A stretch of DNA of 64,000 nt from Gonocerus acuteangulatus (taxonomy: Eukaryota; Arthropoda; Insecta; Hemiptera; Coreidae), in the NCBI GenBank assembly GCA_946811695.1, contig OX328124.1:89865196-89929195 (forward strand), written 5' to 3'. The translations under genes and the position numbers were made by a program. Below are positions 38,374-49,585 of the stretch, in pieces. Every line of letters starts with the position of its first letter. The stretch's first letter is position 1. Below the pieces are notes generated by a model. The model was not told the DNA's origin. It ran no database searches and saw only the letters and a list, made by a program, of their open reading frames with translations.

Positions 38374-39797
38374 AGTAAGAACTTTATTATTTATTTTATA
38401 ATGGATATTCAAAAAGTTAAAAGGAATGGAGCTACTTTCAATGAAGAAGTGGGAAATTTTAGCAGACTTTTATTTTGTTATTTTTCCTGTTTGTACATGA
38501 TTTTTTGAAGATAATGTTTGAGAATGCACCTACATGTTGTTTGCTTTGGTCATGAAGCACCATCGAATTGTGTAAATTTGTAATAATTATATTTTTATAA
38601 GCTTTTACAGGTCTATTTAATTTTGTCTTTCCTAATTTTAAATGTATTAATTTTACCTTCATTCTGTGAGTATGTAATATAAAGGGTAAATATAGTACTA
38701 TTTTTATCCTTTTTGGTGGGATTGTTGTCAGATCACTTCTGTTAGCATGTACTTTATTATTAAAATGATATTTCTTCAAGATTAATGCTTCTATGCTGCT
38801 TAATGATCTCAATTCAAAAGTTCTCAATCAATACTTTAATATATTAATATTCTACCGTTAATCAGAGACAATGGTTTAAGCAAATGTTATGACAGTTATG
38901 TTGTGTAATGAAGTGATTTTTTCATAAAATTTAAAATTGAGAGCTTGAATATTTATTATTGCAACTTCTAAAGTTTAATTTACTAAGTAACTCTATTTTC
39001 TCTGTTAGAAGTACTAAGCAAAATACTTTTTTCCTTGTAAATAATATATTGGGATTTCATGAAAAAAATAAACATAGAACGTTTTTGTTACAATGCAGCC
39101 AAGGTTTTGTTGACGATTACCTTAGAAAAAGTGTAAGCTTTTATAGACATGCGATTATCTGTTGTTATGAATTAAGTATGCTGTAATTGGGACACCTGTA
39201 TTCCATTAATGATTATTATGATTATAAAAATGCTTTAATATTCTTACATAAAATTTTATTTATTTTGACATTTAAAAATGACATCACAAGAGCAATTTTA
39301 CATTTTAGGCAATTGAAAACTTTTGTATTTGTAAGACCTACTCTAACTTTGTGATGTTTTGGATCTGAGGATGAAACTTTGTTCCTTAGAAACCTTTTTA
39401 AGATATTCAATTTTGGGCTCCTAAAAATGTGTGCACTGCAAAACTAATTATTGTATGCTTGACTCTGCTCATGGCTATTAGACTGTTAACATTTTCAGGC
39501 ATATCTTGGCTCTCGGCCAGTTTCAGATTATTAATCTTAAATGCATGTAATCAGAAAAACGTGTGATTATTTACAAGTTTTTTTTTCCAGATAGTACAAA
39601 AGTTATGTATACTTCATGTACATTAATCTGTAACTAAGACAGGTTCAAGCTGCCTTTGTATCCGAGAAAAGTGATTTGTCATGCTCTTCCTTGTATTATA
39701 GATTTACAGATATAAATATGTAAGTTATCACAAAATTTTTATACAAATGTACATCTTATAAATAGAATTCACTTTATAAATAAGAGCCTTTTTTGTT
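38374..39797. other. Intergenic DNA or distal 3' UTR, nothing recognised
   Basis: AT-rich, no convincing coding frame, no element ends. AATAAA-like signals occur near 39066 and 39779. Confidence 0.45.
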
Positions 39798-39810
39798 CAG
39801 AACCTTATTT

Positions 39811-39989
39811 TTTTTTTATTTTTTTACGGCGCATCTACATCTAGGTCATTAGTGCCGACACCCAGGGTGCAGCGAGGAATTTTACCAGCGAGCCGTGGGA
39901 TGATAAAATTCCTGCCGGAGGTTGGGAATCGAACCAACCATCTCCCGCTTATGAATCCAAGGCGCTAGCCATTAGACCACGGGAGACCC
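39811..39989 (-). repeat. tRNA-derived SINE, third family, with intact target duplication
   Basis: Minus strand: a tRNA-like head with A box tggtctaatggctagcgcc and B box ggttcgattccc, a short body, then an A-rich tail (aaaaaaataaaaaaaaa). The exact 13-base duplication cagaaccttattt flanks it (39798-39810, 39990-40002). The short, tidy structure suggests a recent insertion. Confidence 0.92.
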
Positions 39990-40289
39990 CAGAACCTTAT
40001 TTAATAGTAAAATTTAACTTTGGTAGATTCGAAATCGACAGGCTGGGATTTGAACTAAATTCATCCATTTATGTACAGATGACTTAATCAAATGGGCTAC
40101 CAGACTTTATATCAGGATGTTATACAGCTAAAAGTTGTTTATAAGTAATACTATTCTACGGAGCCAAGAATCAGATACAAAAAAAAGGTAAAGAATTTTA
40201 AAGAAATATGATTGCTATCAGGACACCGTGGATACAAAGGTTAACAGAAATAACCAATAGAGCATTTTTATTTATTTTTTCCAATTTTT

Positions 40290-41830
40290 GTTTACATTGA
40301 AATTCCCGGAACATTTATATAAATACAAAAACAGAAAAAGTTGAAAAGATCATTTTTTTTTTTGTACAAGATGGCATGTTTGCAATTGTGGCATATTTGA
40401 ATAATCACTCGACCTGGGCACTTGATGGCAAAGATGTTGTTTTTTTCTGAAAGTATATAGCATGGAAGGATAGTTATTTTGTTTAAATACTTCTCCATTA
40501 TTGAATCTGCCATTGAAGCAAGATCACTTCGAAGTGGGAGGGGCTCACTTCTTTCACCAGTCATAGAATTCGGTGAGAAGAGGTTCTCTGTCCATTTCTT
40601 CTGCATCTGCGTTTTTGCAAACTCATCAGCTAAGTAATTGCATATTTGGCTCTTAAAAGATGCTGACAATCCATCTTGCATGTCTTCGTCAATACATGTT
40701 GACTTTCAGGTAAGACAATCCAGCGAGTAGAATCGCAGTTCAGAAGATATGAAATTTTGTATTTTTTTTTTTTTTTTTTTGAGGGCCAATATTGTGGACA
40801 ACATTTTTCCATAGTAAGTAGTCGTTTCACCTTGTAGCAAGGCTATACCTTGTAGTGGCCACTGTTCCAGAACATTTTAAATATTCTGTGCAGAAAACAA
40901 TCAAGTCATTGTCGCATAGGGTCTGACTCTGAAAAATATGTAAGTTTTCTCATGAAGCACTTGAGGTATATGATTTCCTGAAGAGAATCATAGAGGCTAT
41001 TCCAGCAGGTTTCCATGGGCCTTGTGAGTGATTTTCCGATGACCGATTGTATGATTTTGGGAGTTTTCCCTCAGTTAACCATTTTTCAAAGCACGTTACA
41101 TTCTTCAATTGCCGATTTATGTAAAGCCCAAAGAACTGAAGTTGATTTTATAGCTTTTAACACATTGGAAACGCCGATCTGTTGGCCACACACCTCAAAT
41201 GAAGTGAAGTGGTTACCTCACAAAATCTAAATCATTCAACGTTACCCAATTTTCTTCGTCATTATTTTTATCAACGTCTTCTCCATTGTCTGGATACATA
41301 CCAAATACCTCAAAGGTTTTACAAAATTACTTCCATTGTCAGTAACAGGGGCTACGATCTAACTTTCTGAAAACCCAGATTCGTGATAGATGTATTGCAA
41401 TGAGAATGTTCACCCCTTAAAGCACTGGCGATTAAGAGCCTCTGATTTTCTTCATGGAGCTAGAGATCTGTTATCCCTACAAAACTCTTCCCCCCTGACC
41501 ATGTCTGCAGTTGTGCAGACCCACAAAAGTGTTTTCAACATTTCTCGTCTGGCATTAACTTGTGCAGAACATTTCATCCTTTCATCGACCAAGAGTTCGC
41601 AGACTTAACAAAATCAGACCATTTCTTTCAATTTTTAAAAATTCGAAAATTTTCTTGAAAGTTATTTCGACAACTGATTGAAGAGATGTATCATTGCTTG
41701 GATGACTATCAAAAGATTAACTGATCAAATTGAGATTGAAGAGTTGGCGATGAAGAAAGACTTCCATATCAGAGTTCCGCTCATTGGATGAGGTTTCGAT
41801 GCTATAAGTTCCTCCCTGTCTGTATGAAGA
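40290..41830 (-). pseudogene. Decayed hAT-like transposase
   Basis: Minus-strand conceptual translation across several frames gives VTDNGSNFVK near 41360, a CHFHLRCVA-like segment, FEKWLTEGKLPKS, and RWIVLPESQH and the QICNYLADEFAKT region in the 40681-40830 part. The VTDNGSNF motif around a catalytic Asp is characteristic of hAT transposases. Many stops and frameshifts show it is dead. I cannot define its termini. Confidence 0.5.
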
Positions 41831-42139
41831 TATTATTATTATTTAAGATATATTAGAAGGTACCAGCTTTTCTCTCCTTCGTTTTTTCATGCACAGAGAC
41901 GGCACATTTCAAAAAAATAACTTCTATGGGCCTAAATTTATTTTTGACACAAATCTGTTTCTTTTGTTCTTATACAGGGTTGAAAAAGGTCCCATTCAAG
42001 GCTTTTCTGTCTGAAAAACTGACTTGTTCCTATCGTCCACTAGCACTTGAATGAATTCATTGCCGCAGGATATGCCATACATATTCGCACTACATTACGG
42101 CTCAAACTCAGAACTAACTCTACACACCTAAGAAAAATG

Positions 42140-42905
42140 GGGTCTTTTTGCGAAGGCCACATCCAGTTACTTTTGAAGTAGCAGTAGTGATTGTATCAGT
42201 GATTCAGCGCATGCGCATAACTCCTTTGCCTTCCTATTGGAGGATTCTGCTGACCAATTGCATTGGTTCTTGCTGGGAGTAAAGTAACCTTCAACAGTGA
42301 ATTAGCTTTTGTTTACGAAAAAGCTCTGCTTATGGTAGTGAGAAAAAATGAGTCTTTTACAATTAGTTCGCGATGTTCCTGACAAAGAAAAAGGGATTGG
42401 TTTCTTACTCGAAAAATAAATGGAATCCTATTACTTTAAGTGAGTTGGATTGACAAGAGTCGCTAAAATTAATATAATTATATTAATTGCGAGTTGGATT
42501 GACTAGGGTTTCGATATCTTCTTGAGCGAGCGGAAACGCATAGCATGTAATGCCTAATAAATGTAAAATATCCAAAAAAGAGAGAGAGAAAAAAAATAAA
42601 ATATGTTTGATTACAAATATCGTTGTTTGTTATCCTTTATTACCTGCAAAACAGTCAACTTAATGCATAATAACTTTTTCATAGTTGAGAGAATTGATTT
42701 TGATCATATTAACCTTTTTATTAATAAATATTGTTCGTCATTATCTAAAATGAATTATAACCGTAGATAACGAGTCAAGTAGTGATAGATAACAAGCAAA
42801 GAACCTATAAGCTAATCAGTAAGCTTATCAGTGAGTACGAGTAACTGTTATAAATCACTACTGCTACTTCAAAAGTAACTGGATGTGGTCTTCGCAAAAA
42901 GACCC
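42140..42905. mobile_element. Merlin-like element C with exact 8-base target duplication
   Basis: 766 bases flanked by gaaaaatg (42132-42139, 42906-42913), with inverted ends gggtctttttgcgaaggcca and complement, about 50 bases long (ccacatccagttacttttga, agtagcagtagtga). It contains the same internal core as elements A and B at about 42485-42545, with a partial copy before it, and a short transposase-start-like ORF at 42348. Confidence 0.9.
42348..42419 (+). pseudogene. Merlin/ISXO2-like transposase N-terminus, fragment
   Basis: ATG then MSLLQLVRDVPDKEKGIGF and a stop 24 codons in. The pattern (MSL-x-x-L ... EK-x-x-I-x-FL) matches the ORF start at 43309, and both resemble the opening of insect ISXO2-like (Merlin) transposases. 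It is directly followed by the conserved core instead of the rest of the gene. Confidence 0.45.
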
Positions 42906-43308
42906 GAAAAATGAGCACTACAGCTCAGATAAAACCGTCACGTTTGAAATATGAGACATGATTAAATGAGACTGAAGAAAGCCAGTCAGCTGTTTTGAGT
43001 TGAGAAGTCGTTTGTTTTTCTTTACTATTATTCAAATTTGAATTTAATGTGAGGATCAAGGCAAAAAAAAAAAAAAGAAATCACAAACAAAAGAATGTGC
43101 ATGATAACCGCTAACATAGTGTCCTTTAATTACTCCTCAAGGGTCAGTGCCATTGAAATCGTAATCATAATCACATCTCGAAAGCCTGTGACTAGAATCG
43201 TAAATATGATTAATCGTAATTAATTAACGTAATTAATAACGGTAAAAGTACCGTTGTTTGTTTTTAGAGTGAATTTGTGTCCTTTGTGCTATTCTCTCCG
43301 CGGTCAAA

Positions 43309-43449
43309 ATGAGTCTTTGGAATTTACCAACAACCGAAAAAGATGCAATTGCATTTTTGCAGCAACGCAATATTTTACACCACGAAAGGAAATGTCCCAA
43401 TTCACATCTATATTACCAACGAGTTGGATTAACTACAGTTTCGTTATAA
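43309..43449 (+). pseudogene. Merlin/ISXO2-like transposase N-terminus, longer fragment
   Basis: ATG then MSLWNLPTTEKDAIAFLQQ and RNILHHERKCPNSH. The 'FLQ-x-R-x-ILH-x-x-R-x-CPN-x-H' pattern is that of the N-terminal zinc-ribbon start of ISXO2/Merlin transposases. The frame runs into a copy of the conserved core (gagttggattaactacagtt...) and stops. The inverted core partner lies at 43553-43613, so this is a further foldback derivative. Its outer ends were not found. Confidence 0.5.
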
Positions 43450-43615
43450 CCTTGAGCGAACTGACCGGAAACGCATAGCAATTATTAAATTAACATAATT
43501 GCTAATGATATGTAATCTAGGAAATTAAAATGACTTATTTTAATGGCAGAATTGCTATGTGTTTACGCTCGCTCAAGGTTATATCGAAACTCTAGTCAAT
43601 CCAACTCGTTGATAA
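43415..43615. mobile_element. Merlin-like element D: inverted core pair
   Basis: accaacgagttggattaact ... cggaaacgcatagcaatt pairs with ttgctatgtgtttacgctcg ... aatccaactcgttgataat. This is the same core module as in elements A-C, here as two inverted arms about 70 bases apart. Confidence 0.75.
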
Positions 43616-43749
43616 TATTAATACATGGTCTTGGTGCCATAAGTGGTTTGAATAACAGGTCGCCATATTGCCTGATCCGGATCACTGACTGGTAGCCTGA
43701 ACGGGAGCCAGTTCTCGAGATCGGTGCAACTAATACGCAAGTACCGTGT

Positions 43750-44005
43750 ATTTTTCCGGTGTAGCGGTTAAGATTAATAGCTCCAGGGCGGGATTTCGAT
43801 AAAACGTTTTTTTTTTTAATTGTGATTTTTCGAAAAACAGCTAAAATGTGAGCAATAAGTATAAATTTCCGGTGTAGCGGTTAAGATAGACAGGTCGAGG
43901 GCGGGATTTCAAAATCCGTTTTTTTTTCAATTGTAATTTTTCGAAAAACAATTGAAAAGTGAGTACTTTTCCGGTGATATTTTTCCGGTGTAGGGGTTAA
44001 GCAAA
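43750..44005. repeat. Tandem repeat, about 111 bp unit
   Basis: Copies start ttttccggtgtagcggttaa at 43754, 43865 and (partial, gtaggggttaag) 43980. Each continues agggcgggatttc...cgaaaaaca. Function unknown. Confidence 0.75.
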
Positions 44006-44109
44006 GCTATTAAATGATACCTCATTTATGAAACTTGATCAAGTATTAAGGAAGTTACGGCGTACCGACAAAAAAAAAAAGCCATTGAGAAAAAATAATA
44101 TATATAGAT

Positions 44110-44215
44110 AGGCTTGCCATACGTCCCGGTTTGACCGGGACAGTTCCGGTAATTTGCTCTGGTCCCGGGGTCCCGCCCGGTTTTATCAATGTCCCAGAAA
44201 CGGCTGTAAGATGTA
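44110..44215. repeat. Dispersed-repeat fragment with tccc-ggtttgaccggga hairpin
   Basis: gtcccggtttgaccgggac is a short palindrome in a GC-rich island (ttgccatacgtcccggtttg...). This type of sequence occurs as hAT-type MITE ends in many insects, but only one end is seen here. Confidence 0.35.
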
Positions 44216-44558
44216 AAAATTAATGCATCTATGTTTTTAAGAATATTTTAGGAATCGTTTACTTTTCCACAACCAATATTTTTAACTACCCCGCACAGTG
44301 TCAAAGAAATGAGAAGTATTCTGCTGTAATCTGGAAGCAAACGCTGGAACTACTTGCACAGCGGCCAGCCCATCTACTATTTTGCTCGGCGATTTTTTAA
44401 AGTAAATTAAGTAGCATAAATTCCTTTTTTATTTTTAAAAAATGGGTAGACTATCAATTTAGGGTTTCAGATTTCCCACTTCATCTACTTGCGAGGCTTT
44501 AAACTCACCTGTTTGCTTCTAATTTGAACCATTTTTATTCCATAAAAATGGACATAAG

Positions 44559-46251
44559 CAGTCCAGGCAACGAACAATTATAGTTGGAAATTTTTGGAAC
44601 ACAATTTTTGACTTCGTAACTTTGTTTGGGCTGGATAGGAGGTGAACATATCAAAAGTCCTCGCCCCTAGCCTTTAAGCCGGGGGGAGGGGGGTTTAGAA
44701 GGTCCCATTTTTCGGGTTTTCACTTATATCTCGGAAACCCTGCGTCCTAGCGACATGACCATTCTATAACAAATGAAAGCTTATTAAATGGCCTACAAGT
44801 TCTAGTCAATGAAGTTTTTCGAGATATCTTTAGTTTTCAAATATCCGCTCTTGAAAGTCTGTCATTTTGGGGAAAAACACACTTTTTTCTATTCTCGACC
44901 GGATATCTCTTAAACGATGGACCCAAAAAATAAATGTCGGTTATGGGGTTGTAGAGCATTCCATTCGCTCCAATAATATATATAACTTTACTATTTTATG
45001 TATTTTCCTTCAACTGTGAAAACACTTTTGTGTTCATCGTGATATCTTGCAACAACTGTCGACCAATGAACCGTTCAATTTCTCACCATTTCCAGTCATT
45101 GTATTGTCCAAAATATACTCCATTATGTAAATATAGGTAGTACTGGAAGTATAAATAGTACGAAATATATAATTTTGGGCCTCTGACCAGTTATTCACAC
45201 TCAATTATATAACATCTTGACCATTATATTGGCAATGGTTTTGTTAAGACCAAGTGAGTGCGTATATAACGTTTGAAAGAAAATACATAAAATAGTATTG
45301 TAATATATATTATTGAAGCTAATGGAATGCTCTACAATCCCATAACCGACATTTATTTTTTGGGTGCATCGTTGAAGAGATATTCGGTCGAGAATAGAAA
45401 AAAGTGTGTTTTTTTCCCAAAATGACAGACTTTCAAGAGCGGATATTTTGAGAACTAAAGATATCTCGAAAAACTTCAATGATTAGAACTTGTAGGAAAT
45501 TTAATAAGCTTTCATTTGTTAAAGAATGGTCATGTCGCTAGGACACAGGGTTTCCGAGATATAAGTGAAAACCCGAAAAATGGGACCTTCTAACCCCCCC
45601 TCCCCCCGGCTCAAAGGCAACGGGTGAGGACTTTTGATATGTTGACCACCTAACTAGCCGAAACAAAGTTATGAAGTTAAAAATTGTGTTCCAATCATTT
45701 CCACCAATAACTCTCAGTTTCCTGGGCTGTTAGTCGCTACATTTCAGATTTCACGATGAACACTGAAATTATTTTTACGTTTGAAGGAAAATACATAAAA
45801 TAGCAAAGTAATATATATTATTGAAGGGAATGCAATACTCTACAACCCTATATCCCCTATTTATTTATTATTTTGGTACATCGTTGAAGAGTTATCCGGT
45901 CAAAACGGGGAAAAAATATGCGGCAAAAGTGTTTTTCCCCAAAATGACAGACTTTCAAGAGCGGATGTTTCGAAAACTAAAGATATCTCGAAAAACTTTA
46001 TTGAATAGAACTTGCAGAAAATTTAATCAGCTTTCATTTGTTATAGAATAGTCATGTCGCTAGGACGCAGGGTTTTCGAGATATATCTGAAAACCCGAAA
46101 AATGGGACCTTCTAAACCCCCCTCCCCCCGGCTTAAAGGCTAGGGACGAGGACTTTTGATATGTTCACCTCCTATCCAGCCCAAACAAAGTTACGAAGTC
46201 AAAAATTGTGTTCCAAAAAGTTCCATCTATAACTGTTCGTTGCCTGGACTG
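44559..46251. mobile_element. 1.7 kb three-arm palindromic foldback repeat
   Basis: Outer termini cagtccaggcaacgaaca and complement. Arm 1 (44559 to about 45035) is inverted relative to arm 2 (about 45240-45729) and arm 3 (about 45765-46251), which are direct repeats of each other. All share aaatgggaccttctaa, a C-run/G-run (ccccctccccccggc), tatctcgaaaaact and aatgacagactttcaagagc. No target duplication is visible and no transposase is present. The CAG termini recall hAT, but that is weak. Confidence 0.85.
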
Positions 46252-46744
46252 TTTGTCTCCAACAAAACCCTATATAACGACCTAAATATTTACTGGTATC
46301 GACCATCTAAAGATGTTCCTAAGTTTTCTCCAGAATCGGAGACGTGTTGAAGCAGGAGGATGAGAAGGCGGTCGCGAGGTTCTTTTCGACACACGCTATG
46401 ATAGCGAATTTGTTCCGCTTCTGTAACTCCTTTAAACTTATCTAACAATCCTTGCATAGAACGGAAAGGAGGATTATTCAATCATTTAGTCTTCCTATTT
46501 ACTACGCCTCGGAGGTTTAGTTAAATGATTCTATTTCTCGGTGACCAATACATCTTTTAGATACCGATTTCACACTTTGCTTTCAGTAATTCAGAATTAA
46601 TGAACTCGTGAAGAAACTTCCAAAACACAAACTGCAAAACTGAAACTGAAAATGACGATTAATTCTTGCCTAAGGGATTGGGTACAAAACTAGTAGGAAT
46701 GATAGAATTTGGCAGCATAAACATTCATTCATTCTATTCAGTGC

Positions 46745-46850
46745 TTCTTATTAGCGCGCTTCCGCCCTCCCTCCATAGGAAGGAAACCCGCTTATGAGGT
46801 TAACCTCCCGACGCAATCCGGAAGTGCCGCCTAGAAATTTCACCTTTCAG
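46745..46850 (-). repeat. Dispersed repeat family X, copy 1 (reverse)
   Basis: Contains cttccgccctccctccat, aaacccgcttatgaggttaa and cgcaatccggaagtgccg, the reverse complement of the right part of the copies at 49443 and 51318. Confidence 0.75.
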
Positions 46851-47387
46851 AATCCAAAGATCCATGGATGTATTAATACATTCTGCTGAGAAAGAAAAGA
46901 ATCTTGCAGAATATAGCTCAGTTGAAACATAAATCCGTCATAAATAAATTAAGATTTTAGTAGAAAATCAAATCACGAACCATCATCGCAGAGGAACTCA
47001 CGTCGAGAAGAAATAGTCCTTGCAAGGCTAAGAATAAGTCATGAATAACTCGCAAGAAACCCAAATATATATTTGTTTCTCTGACCTTACATATGTTATA
47101 TGAAATATATTAACTAACTCTCGGTTACGGCTGAACTGTAATAATATGCATTCTGAAGGCAGCCATCATATATGTAGATACGTCGCTAGCATATTTGTAA
47201 AACACTAACATGTTAAATAAAATAAAGAACGTATGTACGACATGGGGTGAATGGTTACATAATTACAAGTACTCGATATTATTTCATATAATATCTAGGG
47301 AACTACGTAGAAGAATTTCCACTATGATTTTTAATGCAATTGTCTTTAATTAGTTTTCAAATGTTGTTATATTTCAATTGATTTATT

Positions 47388-47695
47388 TCGTTTCTTTTGT
47401 TAAGGAACCTATCAAACAAGAACCTGCAAGCATATAAATTCGAAAACGTAAGCGTTATGATTTTTTTCTCGCGAATTTCACTCCAAAAACCATGTTCCAG
47501 CGGTCGGAATCTGCTGGCTACGAGTTTGACAATTCAAATTAGACGACAAATAATTGGACCAATTTTCATCAAAATCGGACCATTTATGAGCCTGTGAGAG
47601 AGCGAGCAGACAAATATATATTTACATACACAAATTTGTGTATCCCACCGTTATTTTGGGTTTGAAACGAAAAATGTTCTAGTTGGCACTTCCGG

Positions 47696-47698
<3 letters not shown>
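47388..47698 (+). repeat. Dispersed repeat family X, copy 2
   Basis: Shares with 51038-51445: caaaaccatgttc-type middle, aaaacgtaagcgttatgatt, caattcaaattagacgaca, atcaaaatcggacca, and gttctagttggcacttccgg before a TA tract. Confidence 0.75.

Positions 47699-47758
<60 letters not shown>
47698..47758. repeat. (TA)n between repeat X and a mariner relic
   Basis: The pure TA tract replaces the outermost bases of the mariner-type left end. Confidence 0.95.
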
Positions 47759-47760
<2 letters not shown>

Positions 47761-48518
47761 GGTGGCAAATTTATATTTTTAAATACGATTATTTCAAAAA
47801 GTAATAAACGGTACGGAGGAGGGAGGGTGGCACCGTTGGAATTATCGATTGTGCGGATTTGTCAGTCACGTTGTCGCAGTGGTCGAGTGAGCACCGCGCT
47901 TTCGCTGTGGAGACATTTCTTAAGAGTAATGATTCTTGCGAAATTGCTCGTCAACAATTTTGTTCAAAGTTCGGTATTCGGGGAATACGTGTAAATCTAA
48001 TTCGTTGGTGGGTGGAGAGATTCCGAGCAACTGCTTCGGCTATGAATGTCCCAAGGCCAGGGCCCAGTGCATCTTCAAGGACTTCCGAAAACATTGAACC
48101 TCTCTGTGACTTCCAAGAGCGATTATTGATGAAAATTTCCCCTAAAAACTGATCAGTCGCTTTGAGGACATCCCATGGCCACCGAGGTCGCCCGATCTAA
48201 CTCCCATGGATTTTTCTTTATGGGGCTACCTCAAAGAAAGGGTTTATAATGACAATCCTCAATCTCTTGTGGTTTTAAAGGAAAATATTCGTCGAGAAAT
48301 CAGCTCAATTGAACCAAGTTTACTGCAGCGTGTGGCGCAGAACACAAGGCTCCGTTTTGAACAGTGTGTTCAACTCGACGGAAGGCATCTGGATGGCATA
48401 CTCTTTAAAACATGAAATCCGCATTTCCATTCTATCGTTCAATGCTCTTAATAAAACTTTGTGTCAATTATTACGTTTTTTATTTAAGTTTGAAAATATA
48501 AATCTGCTACCAGACACC

Positions 48519-48523
<5 letters not shown>
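47759..48523 (+). mobile_element. Internally deleted Tc1/mariner-type element
   Basis: The right end tctgctaccagacaccctgta and the left end ctggtggcaaatttatattt are inverted repeats; the left one has lost its first ten or so bases to the TA tract. Inside are the two ends of a transposase gene joined across a deletion. Confidence 0.8.
47859..48415 (+). pseudogene. Tc1/mariner-type transposase, central part deleted
   Basis: First part: an N-terminal helix-turn-helix domain of the DUF4817 type (WSSEHRAFAVETFLK, IRWWVERFRATASA, then PRPGPSAS, ENIEPL). A stop at 48152 follows. A second stretch, from about 48153, reads ISRFEDIPWPPRSPDLTPMD and WGYLKERVYNDNPQSL, the end of a DDE_3 domain with the last acidic residue region, through QCVQLDGRHLDGIL. 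The first two catalytic Asp and everything between are absent. Confidence 0.82.

Positions 48524-48566
<43 letters not shown>
48522..48566. repeat. (TA)n at right end of the mariner relic
   Basis: TA tract directly adjoining the terminal ...accctgta. Confidence 0.95.
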
Positions 48567-48569
<3 letters not shown>

Positions 48570-49391
48570 AATAGTAATTGACTTGCGCCGAACCTCTTTA
48601 GCTGAAAAGTAACCGCTAAAGGAGGTTAGGGCAAATTCAGCATTATAAAAATAAAATAAAATTACTCACAGATAAGTCCTACTCTCCAGCTGCAATGATA
48701 TGGAATAGGGACGATAAACGTGTGTTTACTTTAAATGAACAATCAAGACAAACTAAATGACTCCTTCTAATCCTTTACAAATGTCACAAGAAACAAGAAA
48801 GGAAACTCCTACAAGTCAGATTTTAATTCCAATTGAATATTGAAAATCTGAATAAGACACATTGATGTTATAAATTCCTATTTACGACAAAGAAATTAGT
48901 TTCTTCAACACCGGTTCATTTATTGCAATAGTGCCATATTCAATTGAATAAAGTCAATTGATCTCAATTTTGAAAAGCTTCAATAGGAATGAATTGAGCA
49001 AAAATCAATTCATACAAAGGAGAGAGTGAAATGGATAAAGAACTTTTATTGAATACTTCAGAGAATTGAACGTCTATGGTACAGTTCTTTGGTCTAAGGA
49101 TTTTTAATAGAGCAGAGGTGTATAGGTGGATAACAAGTTTGGGACAAGATGTTTATTATATCATGGTATTGGACAACAGTGTTGGGCATTATTCGAATAA
49201 ATTATTATTCGAATGATCATTCATATAAATTTTTAGTGAATGATGAATAATTCACTAAATTATCTTATTCACACGGTACATTATGAATTATTCACAGAAT
49301 TGTTCGTTATTCATTATTCGTTATTCATCATTCATCATTCGTTATTCTTTATTCTTTATGTCCAGTTAGTTTATTGAATAAATCCACCTCA

Positions 49392-49395
<4 letters not shown>
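48567..49395. other. Intergenic DNA; part is a degenerate attcgttattcat simple repeat
   Basis: 49185-49365 repeats attcgttattcat/attattcg variants and begins gtgttgggcattattcgaat, like a decayed MITE. The rest shows nothing. Confidence 0.5.

Positions 49396-49442
<47 letters not shown>
49396..49442. repeat. (TA)n microsatellite
   Basis: TA tract immediately left of repeat X copy 3. Confidence 0.95.
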
Positions 49443-49449
<7 letters not shown>

Positions 49450-49585
49450 AATTTGAACCACCTTTATTTTCGCAATATATGAGTTCTTAAACGAGAAATG
49501 TTTTATTAGAAACTTCCGGTTGTGTCTTTGGGTCGACGTATTAAGAGGGTTTCCTCCTTATGCAGGGAGGGCGGAAACGCGCTAA
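49443..49585 (+). repeat. Dispersed repeat family X, copy 3
   Basis: acacacaaatttgaaccacc, aaacgagaaatg, aacttccggttgtgtc and gggagggcggaaacgcgc match copies 1 and 4. Only the right half is present. Confidence 0.7.

Noticed and set aside
39900..39985. Possible tRNA gene on the minus strand
   Set aside because: A and B boxes are present, but the acceptor stem does not pair, and the unit has an A-rich tail and a 13-base target duplication. It is a SINE head.
40035..40110. A further SINE with the B-box-like gttcaaatccc (minus), and similar hints at 32905-33000 and 53100-53190
   Set aside because: Only one box is convincing in each, and neither element ends nor target duplications could be found.
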